Source: Verticiella alkaliphila (GTDB taxonomy: Bacteria; Pseudomonadota; Gammaproteobacteria; Burkholderiales; Burkholderiaceae_B). Taken from it: a DNA stretch of 64,000 nt. Made by a program: the position numbers and the translations under genes. The notes under the pieces were generated by a model that was not told the DNA's origin, did not search any database, and saw nothing but the letters and a program-made list of their open reading frames with translations. Positions 36,103 through 44,720 of this stretch are shown in pieces; position 1 is the stretch's first letter; each line of letters begins with the position of its first letter. Location of the stretch: contig NZ_JADCNH010000012.1 of the NCBI RefSeq assembly GCF_018904615.1, positions 1-64,000 of the forward strand, in the 5' to 3' direction.

Positions 36103-37821
36103 ATGGCGATACGGGGCGATGCTTCGATCTGGGAGCCGGAGTCAGAAGGCACGGAACTGCTGGATCTGACGCTGGGTGACTTGCTGGATCAGCAGGCGCA
36201 GACCTATGGCGATCAGGATGCGGTCGTCTACCGCTACCCGGAAGACGGCCTGGAACTGCGCCTGGGATTCCGGGCGCTGCGCGATCGGGTGGATGAGGTT
36301 GCCCGCGGATTGCTGGCGCTGGGCGTGCAGGCAGGCGACAAGGTCGCGGTGCTCGCCACCAACGTGCCGCAATGGCTGCTGCTCGAGCTTGCCGTGCCGA
36401 AGATCGGCGCTGTGCTCGTCACCGTCAACACGAACGCGCGCTTGAGTGAGCTCGACTACCTGCTGCGCCAGGCCGAAGTGCACACGGTGCTGCTGATGGC
36501 CGAACACCGGGGTAATCGTTACTACGATGCGCTCGCCAGCCTGGTGCCGGAACTCGCCACGCGCGCCGATGGGGATAGCGAGCCTCTTGCATGCGCGGCC
36601 TTCCCGAGCCTGCGCCACGCCGTGCTCATCGGCGCGGATACGGGGTGTCCTGGCCTGATGCCGTTCGATGCCATGGTGGCGCAGGGCGCCTGCATCCCGG
36701 CCAAGGAGCTCGAGGCGCGGCAGGCCGCCGTGCGTCCCGATGACGTCTCGCAGATCCAGTTCACCAGTGGGACGACGGGCGCTCCCAAGGGCGCCATGAT
36801 CACGCATCGCAGTACCTTGAACAACGCGCGGCTCTTTGGCCTGCGCGCGGGCTATCGACCGGGTGACCGCATGGTCACCGCCATGCCGTTCTTCCACACC
36901 GCCGGCAACGTCGTCGACGTGCTGGGGCTGCTGGCTCATGGCGGCACGCTGGTGAAGGCCATCCAGTTCGATCCGCTGAAGCTGCTGCAGCTCGTGGAGC
37001 AGGAGCGCGCCACGATCCTGCACGGGGTGCCCACGATGTTGATCGCCATGCTGCAGCATCCGCAGGCGTCAGCGATCGATACCAGCACGCTGCGCCTGGT
37101 GCTTTCGGGTGGCACGCCGATCCCGGTGCCGGTATTGGAGCAGGTCAAGCGGGAGTTCGGCGCGGATCCGGTCATCGGCTTTGGCATGACCGAAGCGAGC
37201 CCCATGGTCACGGGCACGCTGGCCAGCGACAGCTTCGAGCTCAAGTCGTCCACGGTGGGCAAGCCGCTCGCACACGTGTCGGTGCAGATCGTGGATGGGG
37301 ACAACCAGCCCGTGGCGCTGGGCCAGGTGGGCGAGCTTCTCGTGAAGGGCTTCGGGGTCATGAAGGGCTACTACCGCATGCCCGAGAAGACGGCCGAGAC
37401 CATCGATGCCGACGGCTGGCTGCACAGCGGCGATCTCGCCACGATGGATGCCCAGGGCTACATCCGCATCGTCGGCCGCATCAAGGACATGATCATCCGG
37501 GGCGGCGAGAACGTCTACCCGGCCGAAGTCGAGGGCTTTCTGATGCGCCACCCCGCGATCCGCCAGGCCCAGGTGGTGGGCATTCCGGACAAGTACATGG
37601 GCGAGGAATCGGCGGCGTTCATCCAGGTGCGCGAAGGCCACGCGCTGGATGCGGCCGAGGTCGAGGCCTACTGCCGGGCCAATGTGAGCCGGCACAAGCT
37701 GCCGAAGTACATCCGCTTCGTGCAGGAGTATCCGCTCACCCCCAGCGGCAAGGTCAAGAAGTTCGATCTGCGCGAGCAATTCATCGCCGCGCTGCGTGAG
37801 GAGGGTGTGAGCGATGTCTGA
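36103..37821 (+). CDS. AMP-dependent acyl-CoA ligase
   Basis: A 572-residue adenylate-forming acid:CoA ligase. It has the AMP-binding P-loop-like motif FTSGTTGAPKGAM, the A5 segment GFGMTEASPM, the A7 motif WLHSGDLATMD, GRIKDMIIRGGENVYPAEVE and the C-terminal catalytic lysine in TPSGKVKKFDLRE. It activates a fatty, aryl or branched acid to its CoA thioester. It heads an operon with an enoyl-CoA hydratase/isomerase (8-base overlap) and an SDR, consistent with a short beta-oxidation-like route for an unknown acid. The final substrate cannot be stated. Confidence 0.93.
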   Translation: MAIRGDASIWEPESEGTELLDLTLGDLLDQQAQTYGDQDAVVYRYPEDGLELRLGFRALRDRVDEVARGLLALGVQAGDKVAVLATNVPQWLLLELAVPKIGAVLVTVNTNARLSELDYLLRQAEVHTVLLMAEHRGNRYYDALASLVPELATRADGDSEPLACAAFPSLRHAVLIGADTGCPGLMPFDAMVAQGACIPAKELEARQAAVRPDDVSQIQFTSGTTGAPKGAMITHRSTLNNARLFGLRAGYRPGDRMVTAMPFFHTAGNVVDVLGLLAHGGTLVKAIQFDPLKLLQLVEQERATILHGVPTMLIAMLQHPQASAIDTSTLRLVLSGGTPIPVPVLEQVKREFGADPVIGFGMTEASPMVTGTLASDSFELKSSTVGKPLAHVSVQIVDGDNQPVALGQVGELLVKGFGVMKGYYRMPEKTAETIDADGWLHSGDLATMDAQGYIRIVGRIKDMIIRGGENVYPAEVEGFLMRHPAIRQAQVVGIPDKYMGEESAAFIQVREGHALDAAEVEAYCRANVSRHKLPKYIRFVQEYPLTPSGKVKKFDLREQFIAALREEGVSDV

Positions 37822-38629
37822 GTCCCTGCCGCTGTTGTACGAGACATCCGGGGCGGTGGCGATCTTCACGCTGAACCGGCCGCAGGCGCGCAACGCACTC
37901 ACGCCAGAGCTTGTCTGCCGACTGGCCGATGCCGTTCGGGACTTCCTCGAAGACCCGGCGCTGCGGGTGGGCGTGCTCACGGGTACCGGCGACAAGGCCT
38001 TCTGTGCCGGCGGCGACCTGGGCACCATGCTGCCGTTGATGAGCGGTGAGCGCGCGCCGGCGGACGACTGGGATCGCCGGGTACTCGAGGAGCCCTTCGT
38101 CATGGCCGCGTCCAGCCTGCGCGATTACCCGATCGACAAGCCCCTTATCGCCGCGATCAACGGCCCCTGCCTGGCGGGCGGCATGGAGATGGTGCTGGGC
38201 ACGGACATCCGGATCGCGGCCGAGCACGCGATCTTCGGCCTGCCCGAGGTGCGGCGCGGGGTGATTCCGTTCGCGGGATCGCTGGCCCGCCTCACACGCC
38301 AGATACCGCATGCGCTCGCCATGGAGCTGCTGCTCACGGGTGACACCTTCACCGCGGAGCAGGCGCTGCGCTTCGGGCTCATCAACCGCATCGTGCCGGC
38401 CGCGGACGTGCTGCCCCAGGCCATGGCACTCGCGCAGCGCATTGCCGAGAACGGGCCCGTGGCGGTGCAGGCCGTCAAGCGCACGGTGCGCGAGAGCAGT
38501 GGCTTGCCGCTCGCGCAGGCGTATGCCCTGGAGGACGAGGCCAAGCGCATCGTCATGGCCTCCGAGGATGCGCGCGAAGGCCCGCGGGCGTTCATGGAAA
38601 AGCGCCCGGCGCGCTTCACCGGCCGCTGA
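37814..38629 (+). CDS. Enoyl-CoA hydratase/isomerase family protein
   Basis: A 271-residue crotonase-fold protein. The oxyanion-hole motifs are FCAGGDLG near 60 and GPCLAGGMEMVLGTDIRIAA near 117; the position of the first catalytic acid of rat hydratase (Glu144) falls in the GLPEVRRGVIP segment, with Glu present. It would hydrate or isomerise enoyl-CoA esters made by the upstream ligase. Its ATG is inside the last codons of the ligase gene (8-base overlap), which suggests translational coupling, and an SDR follows 22 bases downstream. Confidence 0.92.
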   Translation: MSESLPLLYETSGAVAIFTLNRPQARNALTPELVCRLADAVRDFLEDPALRVGVLTGTGDKAFCAGGDLGTMLPLMSGERAPADDWDRRVLEEPFVMAASSLRDYPIDKPLIAAINGPCLAGGMEMVLGTDIRIAAEHAIFGLPEVRRGVIPFAGSLARLTRQIPHALAMELLLTGDTFTAEQALRFGLINRIVPAADVLPQAMALAQRIAENGPVAVQAVKRTVRESSGLPLAQAYALEDEAKRIVMASEDAREGPRAFMEKRPARFTGR

Positions 38630-38651
38630 GGCCAGGCAAAGGACATCCAGC

Positions 38652-39572
38652 ATGAGTCACAACAACACCATCGATTTGTCAGGACAATCGGCCATCGTCA
38701 CGGGCAGCGGCCGCGGCCTGGGGCTGGCCTTCGCACAGGCCCTGGCCCGGGCTGGCGCGGGCGTGGTCATCAACGACGTGGATGCCGAGGCCGCTCAGCA
38801 GGCCGTCGACAGCATCACGGCTGAGGGCGGGCGTGCCGTGGCCGAGGTGGTCGCGGTCGGCTCGGCTGACGCCGCCGATCGCCTGGTCGCACGAGCCGTC
38901 GAAACCTACGGCCGACTCGACCTCATGTGCACCAACGCCGGCGTGTTGCGCGACCGCGTGCTCTGGAACATGTCGGACGAGGAGTTCGACCTGGTGACGC
39001 AGACCCACCTGCGCGGCACCTTCACCTGCGCACGCGCTGCCGTGCGCCAGATGCGTGCGCAAGGGCACGGCGGGCGGATCGTGCTCGTCAGTTCCATTTC
39101 GGGTCAGCGCGGCAAGTTCGGCCAGGGCAATTACGCCGCGGCCAAGGGGGGCATCGCGGCCATGGCCCGTACCTGGGCCACGGAATGCGCGCGGGCCGGC
39201 ATCACCGTCAACGCCATCGTTCCCGTGGCGATGACGCAGATGGTGGCCACCATTCCCGTCTTCGCGCCGTTTGCCAAAGGCGTCGCCCGTGGTGAGCCGT
39301 TGCCGCCATCGTTGCGTCAAGGCTTGGGTCTGGGCATGCCCGAGGATGTGGCGCCGTTGCTGCTCTTCCTGGCGTCGAGCCAGGCCGCGCACATCACCGG
39401 CCAGTGCATCGGCATCGGCGGCGACAAGCTCTCGCTGTGGTCGCAGCCCACGGAGGTGCGCGTGGCCTATCGCGACGGCGGCTGGGATGCCGAGTCCATC
39501 GCCCGCACCTGGGCGCAGGGTGTCGGCCAGCAGCTCGAGCCGTTCGGCGACGACATCAAGCTGCCCGAGTGA
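38652..39572 (+). CDS. Short-chain dehydrogenase, 3-hydroxyacyl-CoA dehydrogenase-like
   Basis: A 306-residue SDR with TGSGRGLGLA, NAGVLRD, SSISG and the YAAAK catalytic motif. The NAGVLRD...WNMSDEEFD pattern and the longer C-terminal extension resemble the SDR domain of the peroxisomal multifunctional enzyme type 2 (17-beta-HSD4) group, which oxidises 3-hydroxyacyl-CoA. That fits an operon with an acyl-CoA ligase and an enoyl-CoA hydratase: activation, hydration, oxidation. ATG 38652 starts the conserved region; upstream in-frame DNA is the hydratase gene in another frame. Confidence 0.9.
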   Translation: MSHNNTIDLSGQSAIVTGSGRGLGLAFAQALARAGAGVVINDVDAEAAQQAVDSITAEGGRAVAEVVAVGSADAADRLVARAVETYGRLDLMCTNAGVLRDRVLWNMSDEEFDLVTQTHLRGTFTCARAAVRQMRAQGHGGRIVLVSSISGQRGKFGQGNYAAAKGGIAAMARTWATECARAGITVNAIVPVAMTQMVATIPVFAPFAKGVARGEPLPPSLRQGLGLGMPEDVAPLLLFLASSQAAHITGQCIGIGGDKLSLWSQPTEVRVAYRDGGWDAESIARTWAQGVGQQLEPFGDDIKLPE

Positions 39573-39675
39573 GGGCCTGCGGGCGCCGCCACGGCGGTAA
39601 CCGGGGCCGGCGCTGACGTTCTGGCCTGGATCTTGCAACAGGATGTCCATCGGCAACATCTTCAGGACATCCACC

Positions 39676-40533
39676 ATGATGACAACCCTCATCGACGCAC
39701 CCTCGCTGGCGTCGCGTCTGGACCGCGGCAGCGTGCGCGTCTTCGACGTTCGCCACGATCTGGCCAACCCCGCCGCAGGCTGGCTGGCGCACCGCGAATC
39801 CCGCGTGCCCGGGGCCGTGTTCCTGGACATGGACGCTGATCTGTCGGGCACGCGCACCTCCGGCAATGGTCGGCATCCCTTGCCTGATCGCGCCGCCTTT
39901 CACACGCTGATGTGCGAGGCCGGCGTGGGCGAAGACGACCTGGTGGTGGCCTATGACGCCCAGGCCGGCGCCATGGCCGCCCGCCTGTGGTGGATGATGC
40001 GCTGGCTGGGGCATGCCCGCGTGGCTGTGCTCGACGGTGGCTGGCAGGCCTGGCGCAGCGCGGGGTTGCCCGTCGAGGACGTCGCTCTGACGCAGGTGCG
40101 CGAGCTTCCTGGCGAGTGCAGCCGCCCGTTGCCGCTGGGTGACTCCCTGGTTGGCGCCGTCGATGCGGACGCGCTCGTCACCAATCTGGAAACGGCCGAG
40201 TGGCTCGTGCTCGACGCTCGGGCCAAGGCGCGCTATCTGGGCGAGATCGAGCCCATGGACCCGGTGGCAGGGCACATCCCGGGCGCACTGAACCGGCCGC
40301 ACACCACGAATCTCGATGCGGGCGGCCGTTTCAAGACGGCCGATGCCCTGCGCCGGGAGTTCGGTGCCCTGATGGACGGCCGTGACCCCATCGACGTGGT
40401 GCACCAGTGCGGATCGGGCATCACGGCCTGCCACAATCTCATCGCCATGGAGCATGCGGGCCTGCACGGGTCGCGTCTGTATCCCGGTTCGTGGAGTGAA
40501 TGGTGCAGCGATCCGCTGCGCCCGGTGGCCTGA
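39676..40533 (+). CDS. sseA: 3-Mercaptopyruvate sulfurtransferase (rhodanese family)
   Basis: A 285-residue tandem rhodanese protein. The N-terminal, inactive rhodanese domain (VFDVRHDLANP) is followed by the active domain with Cys245 in the loop CGSGITA. The CGSG form marks mercaptopyruvate sulfurtransferases, while thiosulfate sulfurtransferases have CRKG. It transfers sulfur from 3-mercaptopyruvate to thiols or cyanide. AGGA eight bases upstream supports ATG 39676. It is followed by 115 bases with no other gene before the stressosome operon. Confidence 0.9.
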   Translation: MMTTLIDAPSLASRLDRGSVRVFDVRHDLANPAAGWLAHRESRVPGAVFLDMDADLSGTRTSGNGRHPLPDRAAFHTLMCEAGVGEDDLVVAYDAQAGAMAARLWWMMRWLGHARVAVLDGGWQAWRSAGLPVEDVALTQVRELPGECSRPLPLGDSLVGAVDADALVTNLETAEWLVLDARAKARYLGEIEPMDPVAGHIPGALNRPHTTNLDAGGRFKTADALRREFGALMDGRDPIDVVHQCGSGITACHNLIAMEHAGLHGSRLYPGSWSEWCSDPLRPVA

Positions 40534-40600
40534 CGCGCAGGCGGATGTGGCGGCGTTGCGACGGGCCGACCGCGGCAGGCCACGCACGTAACACCGGTGC

Positions 40601-40606
40601 TATATT
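40601..40606 (+). promoter_or_regulatory. Possible -10 element for the rsb operon
   Basis: TATATT, 43 bases before rsbR, in the only AT-rich part of the 115-base gap. No good -35 hexamer is seen 16-18 bases upstream, so it may depend on an activator or an alternative sigma factor. Confidence 0.3.
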
Positions 40607-40648
40607 GCGGATGCCTCATTTTCCGACCCCAGCTTTGCCGGAGCCGTC

Positions 40649-41518
40649 ATGACTGCAGTATCCGTCTTCCAGCGCCTCGGCGAGTTCCTCTCGCGCCACG
40701 AGCAAGCCATCCTCCGCCGCTGGACCGAGGGCCGCGCAAGTGATGCAGCGGCATTCTCGTCGGCACAGGACGAGCGTCAGGGGCGCGACCTCTTCAGTGC
40801 CATCGTCCAGGCAAGCACCGTCTCGTCCGTGGCGACGGTGGAAGGTCCGGCCTGGCACGATGTGCGTCGCCTGCTCGAGGAGTTTTCCGTGCAGGGCGCG
40901 CGTCGCGGCCTGTCGCCGGGTCAGACCGCTCGCTACGTCTTCTCCTTCAAAGAGCCGATTTTCGAGTTGCTGCGCACCCGGGAAGATGCGGACAGCGCGT
41001 CCACTGCCGAAGATGTCTGGGCGACGTCGCTGCTCTTCGATTCGCTGGGTCTTTTCACCATGGAAACCTATCAGCGCGCCCGCGAGGAGATCATCTCGCG
41101 CCAGCGTGAAGAGCTGCTCGAGCTCTCCACCCCCGTCGTGCAACTCTGGGACAAGATCATCGCGCTGCCGCTCATCGGCACGCTGGATAGTGCCCGCACC
41201 CAGGTGGTGATGGAGAGCCTGCTTCAGAAGATCGTGGACACCGGCTCCGAAGTCGCGATCATCGACATCACGGGTGTGCCGACCGTTGACACGCTGGTCG
41301 CCCAGCATCTGCTCAAGACCGTGGCGGCTGCCCGGCTGATGGGTGCCGAATGCGTGCTGAGCGGCATCCGCCCGCAGATCGCACAGACCATCGTGCATCT
41401 GGGCGTGGACCTGAGCGGGGTGCACACGAAGGCCTCGCTGGCCGACGCATTCCGCAAGGCACTCGCGCTCACGCGCCCCGACAGCACGGCCGAGACCAGC
41501 CTCTACGGCAAGCTGTGA
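40649..41518 (+). CDS. rsbR: RsbR-type stressosome sensor protein
   Basis: A 289-residue RsbR. The N-terminal 150 residues are all-helical and of the non-haem globin-like/RsbRD_N type (LSRHEQAILRRWTEGRA, then SPGQTARYVFSFKEPIFELL). The C-terminal STAS domain carries the conserved VAIIDITGVPTVDTLVAQHLL and LSGIRPQIAQTIVHLGVDL. Thr208 in DITGV aligns with a known phosphorylated threonine of Bacillus RsbRA. RsbR and RsbS build the stressosome core and hold RsbT until stress. GGAG lies six bases before the ATG. It begins a tightly packed six-gene run. The input sensed by the N-terminal domain is unknown. Confidence 0.92.
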   Translation: MTAVSVFQRLGEFLSRHEQAILRRWTEGRASDAAAFSSAQDERQGRDLFSAIVQASTVSSVATVEGPAWHDVRRLLEEFSVQGARRGLSPGQTARYVFSFKEPIFELLRTREDADSASTAEDVWATSLLFDSLGLFTMETYQRAREEIISRQREELLELSTPVVQLWDKIIALPLIGTLDSARTQVVMESLLQKIVDTGSEVAIIDITGVPTVDTLVAQHLLKTVAAARLMGAECVLSGIRPQIAQTIVHLGVDLSGVHTKASLADAFRKALALTRPDSTAETSLYGKL

Positions 41519-41522
41519 CGCC

Positions 41523-41879
41523 ATGGATCGCATCCCGGTACTGCAGATCGGTGAATTCCTGCTCGTGTCCATCCAGGTGGACATGCACGACCAGCTCGCC
41601 ATGGCGCTTCAAGACGACCTGACCGAGCGCATCGCCGCTGTGCGCGCCCGCGGCGTGCTGATCGATATTTCGGCCCTGGACATCGTGGATTCCTTCATCG
41701 GGCGGATGATCAGCAACATTGCGGGCATGTCTCGGGTGCTGGACGCCCAGACGGTGATCGTGGGCATGCAGCCCGCCGTCGCCATCACGCTCGTCGAACT
41801 GGGTCTTAGCCTCGAAGGCGTGCGCACGGCGCTCAATCTCGAGAACGGCATGCGGTTGCTGCGCGCAGGCTCTGCCTGA
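41523..41879 (+). CDS. rsbS: RsbS-type STAS protein (stressosome scaffold/antagonist)
   Basis: A 118-residue single STAS-domain protein. The phosphorylatable serine lies in ALDIVDSFIGR (Ser57, aligning with Bacillus RsbS Ser59), followed by the conserved IVGMQPAVAITLVELGL. RsbS binds the kinase RsbT in unstressed cells, and phosphorylation by RsbT releases it. Only four bases separate it from rsbR. Confidence 0.92.
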   Translation: MDRIPVLQIGEFLLVSIQVDMHDQLAMALQDDLTERIAAVRARGVLIDISALDIVDSFIGRMISNIAGMSRVLDAQTVIVGMQPAVAITLVELGLSLEGVRTALNLENGMRLLRAGSA

Positions 41880-41899
41880 ACGCCACAGGAACCGCCATC

Positions 41900-42313
41900 A
41901 TGACAGGCCAGCCGGGTTCGTCCGCGGTCATCGCACCGTTGCGGGATCAGGACGATGTCGTCCGTTTGCGCCAAACGGTGCGCAAGCTCGCTTCCCAAGT
42001 CGGCCTGAGCCTCGTCGACCTCACCAAGATCGTGACCGCGGCCAGCGAGCTTGCGCGCAACACCGTCGTCTACGGCGGTGGCGGCCACGCCGAGCTCGAA
42101 CTCGTGAATGCCCCGCGTCACGGCCTGCGGCTGAGCTTCGTCGACGAGGGCCCTGGCATCGTGGATGTCGAGCGGGCGCTCGCTGGTGGCAATTCCACCG
42201 GCAATGGACTGGGCCTGGGCCTGAGCGGATCGCGTCGCCTCGCGGACGAGTTCGATCTGCAGACGGCGCCCGGCAAGGGCACCCGAGTCACGGTCGTCAA
42301 GTGGAAGCCATGA
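41900..42313 (+). CDS. rsbT: RsbT-type serine/threonine switch kinase
   Basis: A 137-residue GHKL-fold protein kinase. The N box is SELARNTVVYGGGG (Glu50, Asn54), and the ATP-lid motifs are FVDEGPGIVDVE and GNGLGLGLSGSRRLAD. RsbT phosphorylates RsbS and RsbR, then leaves the stressosome to activate a downstream partner, which in Bacillus is the RsbU phosphatase. Here the gene overlaps the next one by four bases (ATGA), and that next product carries both an RsbW-like domain and an RsbX/SpoIIE-like phosphatase domain. Confidence 0.93.
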   Translation: MTGQPGSSAVIAPLRDQDDVVRLRQTVRKLASQVGLSLVDLTKIVTAASELARNTVVYGGGGHAELELVNAPRHGLRLSFVDEGPGIVDVERALAGGNSTGNGLGLGLSGSRRLADEFDLQTAPGKGTRVTVVKWKP

Positions 42314-43347
42314 CTCCGGTGAGTTCCATCGACCCGGAGTCGTCACGGCTCGCAGAGGTCATTGATCCGAGCGGTGTAGCCGCGGCGCGGCGCGCGGCGG
42401 CGGATCTCGCCGTTCGCGGGGGGCTGGGCGAAACCGACGTCGGGCGCATTTCGCTGCTCGTCACGGAGGCGGCCACCAACCTCCTCAAGCATGCCGGCCA
42501 GGGCGAGATCCTGCTGCGGGCATTGCCGGGTACGCCCGCCAGCCTGGAGATCCTGGTGATCGACCGTGGGCCGGGCCTGGCGCCCGAGCGGCTCCTGTCG
42601 GATGGGTTCTCGTCGGCGGGTACGCTGGGGGCCGGGCTGGGGGCCATGCGCCGGCAGTCCTCGGCGTTCGACATGTATTCGCGGCCGGGGCAGGGCACGG
42701 TGATCCGCATGGTGGTCCACGCGGCGGGAACGGCCGAACCCGCGCCCGGGCGCTTCGTGTATGGCGTGGTGGGGGTGCCGCTCGCCGGCGAGCGCGTCTC
42801 AGGCGATGCCTGGGTCGTTCAGCAGGACGCCGCGGGTCATGTCCTGATGTCTGTCGCCGATGGTCTGGGACATGGCTATCTCGCCAACGACGCGTCGCTG
42901 GCCGCGATCGGACAGGTGCATCGGGCGGATGAAGCCCCCGGGGCCGTGCTGGCGCGCATGCACGAGCGGCTGCGCAGTACGCGCGGCGCCGCCGTGGCGG
43001 TCGCTGCGATCGACGCGCCGCGCGGCACGCTGCTCTACGCGGGCATCGGCAACATCGCCGGCAGCCTCACAGGCGAAGGCAAGGCCCGCAGCCTGCTCTC
43101 GCACAATGGGATCGTCGGTCACAATGCGCGGCGCTTCCTCGAGAACAGCCACGCCTGCCACGGCGGCGATGTCATCATCCTGGCCTCCGACGGCCTGGGT
43201 CAGCATTGGTCGCTGAACGACTACCCCGGCCTGCGTGAACACCATCCGTCGGTCATCGCAGCTGTGCTCTATCGCGATCATTCGCGGCGCCGTGACGATC
43301 TGGCCGTGCTTGTCGGGCGGCTTCCCTTGCAGGCTTCGTTCGCGTGA
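42310..43347 (+). CDS. Fusion of RsbW-like ATPase and RsbX/SpoIIE-type phosphatase
   Basis: A 345-residue two-domain protein. Residues about 15-140 form an RsbW/anti-sigma-type GHKL domain (LVTEAATNLLKHAG N box, VIDRGPGLAP, TLGAGLGAMRR). Residues about 150-345 are a PP2C-like phosphatase of the RsbX/SpoIIE group (GERVSGDAWVVQ and MSVADGLGHGYLA supply metal-binding Asp residues, then ILASDGLGQHW). RsbX resets the stressosome by dephosphorylating RsbR and RsbS. Joining it to an RsbW-like domain gives feedback in one chain. ATG 42310 overlaps the rsbT stop, and its own stop overlaps the next start (TGATG). No sigma factor or RsbV is nearby for the RsbW-like half to control. Confidence 0.88.
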   Translation: MTPVSSIDPESSRLAEVIDPSGVAAARRAAADLAVRGGLGETDVGRISLLVTEAATNLLKHAGQGEILLRALPGTPASLEILVIDRGPGLAPERLLSDGFSSAGTLGAGLGAMRRQSSAFDMYSRPGQGTVIRMVVHAAGTAEPAPGRFVYGVVGVPLAGERVSGDAWVVQQDAAGHVLMSVADGLGHGYLANDASLAAIGQVHRADEAPGAVLARMHERLRSTRGAAVAVAAIDAPRGTLLYAGIGNIAGSLTGEGKARSLLSHNGIVGHNARRFLENSHACHGGDVIILASDGLGQHWSLNDYPGLREHHPSVIAAVLYRDHSRRRDDLAVLVGRLPLQASFA

Positions 43348-44693
43348 TGGAACCCGTTCTTCTCCTGCATCTGCCGCTCGTGGATGATCACGCCGTGGTC
43401 AGCGCACGCCGGGCCGCGCGCGAGGTGGCCCAGTGGCTGGGCGCGTCGAGCCAGGACCAGATCCGCGTCGCCACGCTTGCCTCGGAGGCGGCGCGCCACG
43501 CGCGGCGTCTGGGCGACGGCGGGCATCTGGGGTTTTGGGTCGGCGCCTCGCGCACGAGCGAACGGGCCCTGATCCTCGACGTCGGCTGCCCCGCGTCCGG
43601 CGGTGCCGACGATCCCGCCGCCGCCGTGCTGCGCGATCTGGACGGTGCCGCGCGTCTCATGGATCACTACGAGACGACCGTCGACGCCACGGGGGCCGCG
43701 CTCCTGCGTCTGTACAAGGATCTGCCGGCAGGCGAGCCGCCGTCCTCGGAACACCTGCAAGCGCTCGCCGAGCGCCTGGGCGTCCAGGGTGAGACGTCGA
43801 GCCTGCAGGAGCTCCAGCGCCAGAACCGCGAGCTCGTGCTCACCCTGGCTGCCCTGCGTGAGCGCCAGGAAGAGCTGGCCCGGCTCACCAGCGAGCTGGA
43901 GGACACCAACCGCGGCGTGGTGGCCCTCTACGCCGAGATCGATGCGCACGCGCGTCAGCTCAAGCGAGCGGACGAGGCCAAGTCGCGCTTCCTGTCGAGC
44001 ATGAGCCACGAGCTGCGCACGCCGCTCGCTTCGATCCGCGCGCTCTCGACACTGCTGCTGTCCAAGGCGGATGGGGATCTGGGCGAGGAGCAGACCAAGC
44101 AGGTCCAGCTCATCTACCATGCCACCGCCGATCTGATCGGTACGGTGGACGATCTGCTCGATCTTGCCAAGATCGAAGCCGGCAAGGTCGTGCTGCGCGT
44201 CGAGCCGTTTTCCGTGGCTGAGTTCTTCAGCGCCTTGCGCGGCATGCTCAAGCCCCTGAGCAGCGATCTCAAAGTGGAGCTCGTCTTCGATGAACTCCCG
44301 TCGAGTCTGTTGGTCACCTCCGATGAGGCGAAGGTCGGTCAGATCGTGCGCAATTTCATCTCCAACGCCTTGAAGTTCACGCCGCAGGGTCGGGTGAGCG
44401 TCGGCTGCGAGGCCTTGCCGGACGGCGCGGTGCGGCTCGTCGTCGCCGACAGTGGCATCGGCATCCCGCAGGATCAGCTCGACATCATCTTCGAGGAGTT
44501 CACCCAGGTGGAGAACCCCTTGCAACGCAACGTCAAAGGCACGGGCCTGGGCTTGCCGCTGTGTCGCCGCCTCGCCGATCTGCTGCACGCACGCATCGAG
44601 GTGCAGAGCGAACCCGGGCGTGGCTCCATCTTTGCTCTCTGGTTGCCGGGGCCGCAGGCGGCGCCCTCGTCAACGTCATCCGTCACGGGATGA
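43347..44693 (+). CDS. Histidine kinase with degenerate RsbT-like N-terminal domain
   Basis: A 448-residue soluble kinase. Residues about 10-120 align with RsbT by eye: DDHAVVSARRAAREVAQWLG compares with the RsbT DDVVRLRQTVRKLASQVG. The N-box Asn is His (EAARH, Glu47/His51) and the later glycine boxes are gone, so this copy should not bind ATP normally. A coiled coil (about 145-215) joins it to HisKA ([10 protein letters not shown], His221) and an intact HATPase (NFISNALKFT, DSGIGIP, GTGLGLPLC). It lacks membrane segments and a receiver. It overlaps the preceding gene by one base and probably reads stressosome state through its RsbT-like end. The partner is likely the hybrid kinase that follows or an unlinked regulator. 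Confidence 0.87.
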   Translation: MEPVLLLHLPLVDDHAVVSARRAAREVAQWLGASSQDQIRVATLASEAARHARRLGDGGHLGFWVGASRTSERALILDVGCPASGGADDPAAAVLRDLDGAARLMDHYETTVDATGAALLRLYKDLPAGEPPSSEHLQALAERLGVQGETSSLQELQRQNRELVLTLAALRERQEELARLTSELEDTNRGVVALYAEIDAHARQLKRADEAKSRFLSSMSHELRTPLASIRALSTLLLSKADGDLGEEQTKQVQLIYHATADLIGTVDDLLDLAKIEAGKVVLRVEPFSVAEFFSALRGMLKPLSSDLKVELVFDELPSSLLVTSDEAKVGQIVRNFISNALKFTPQGRVSVGCEALPDGAVRLVVADSGIGIPQDQLDIIFEEFTQVENPLQRNVKGTGLGLPLCRRLADLLHARIEVQSEPGRGSIFALWLPGPQAAPSSTSSVTG

Positions 44694-44720
44694 CGCTGTT
44701 CCACCCAACGGTTCAACGCC

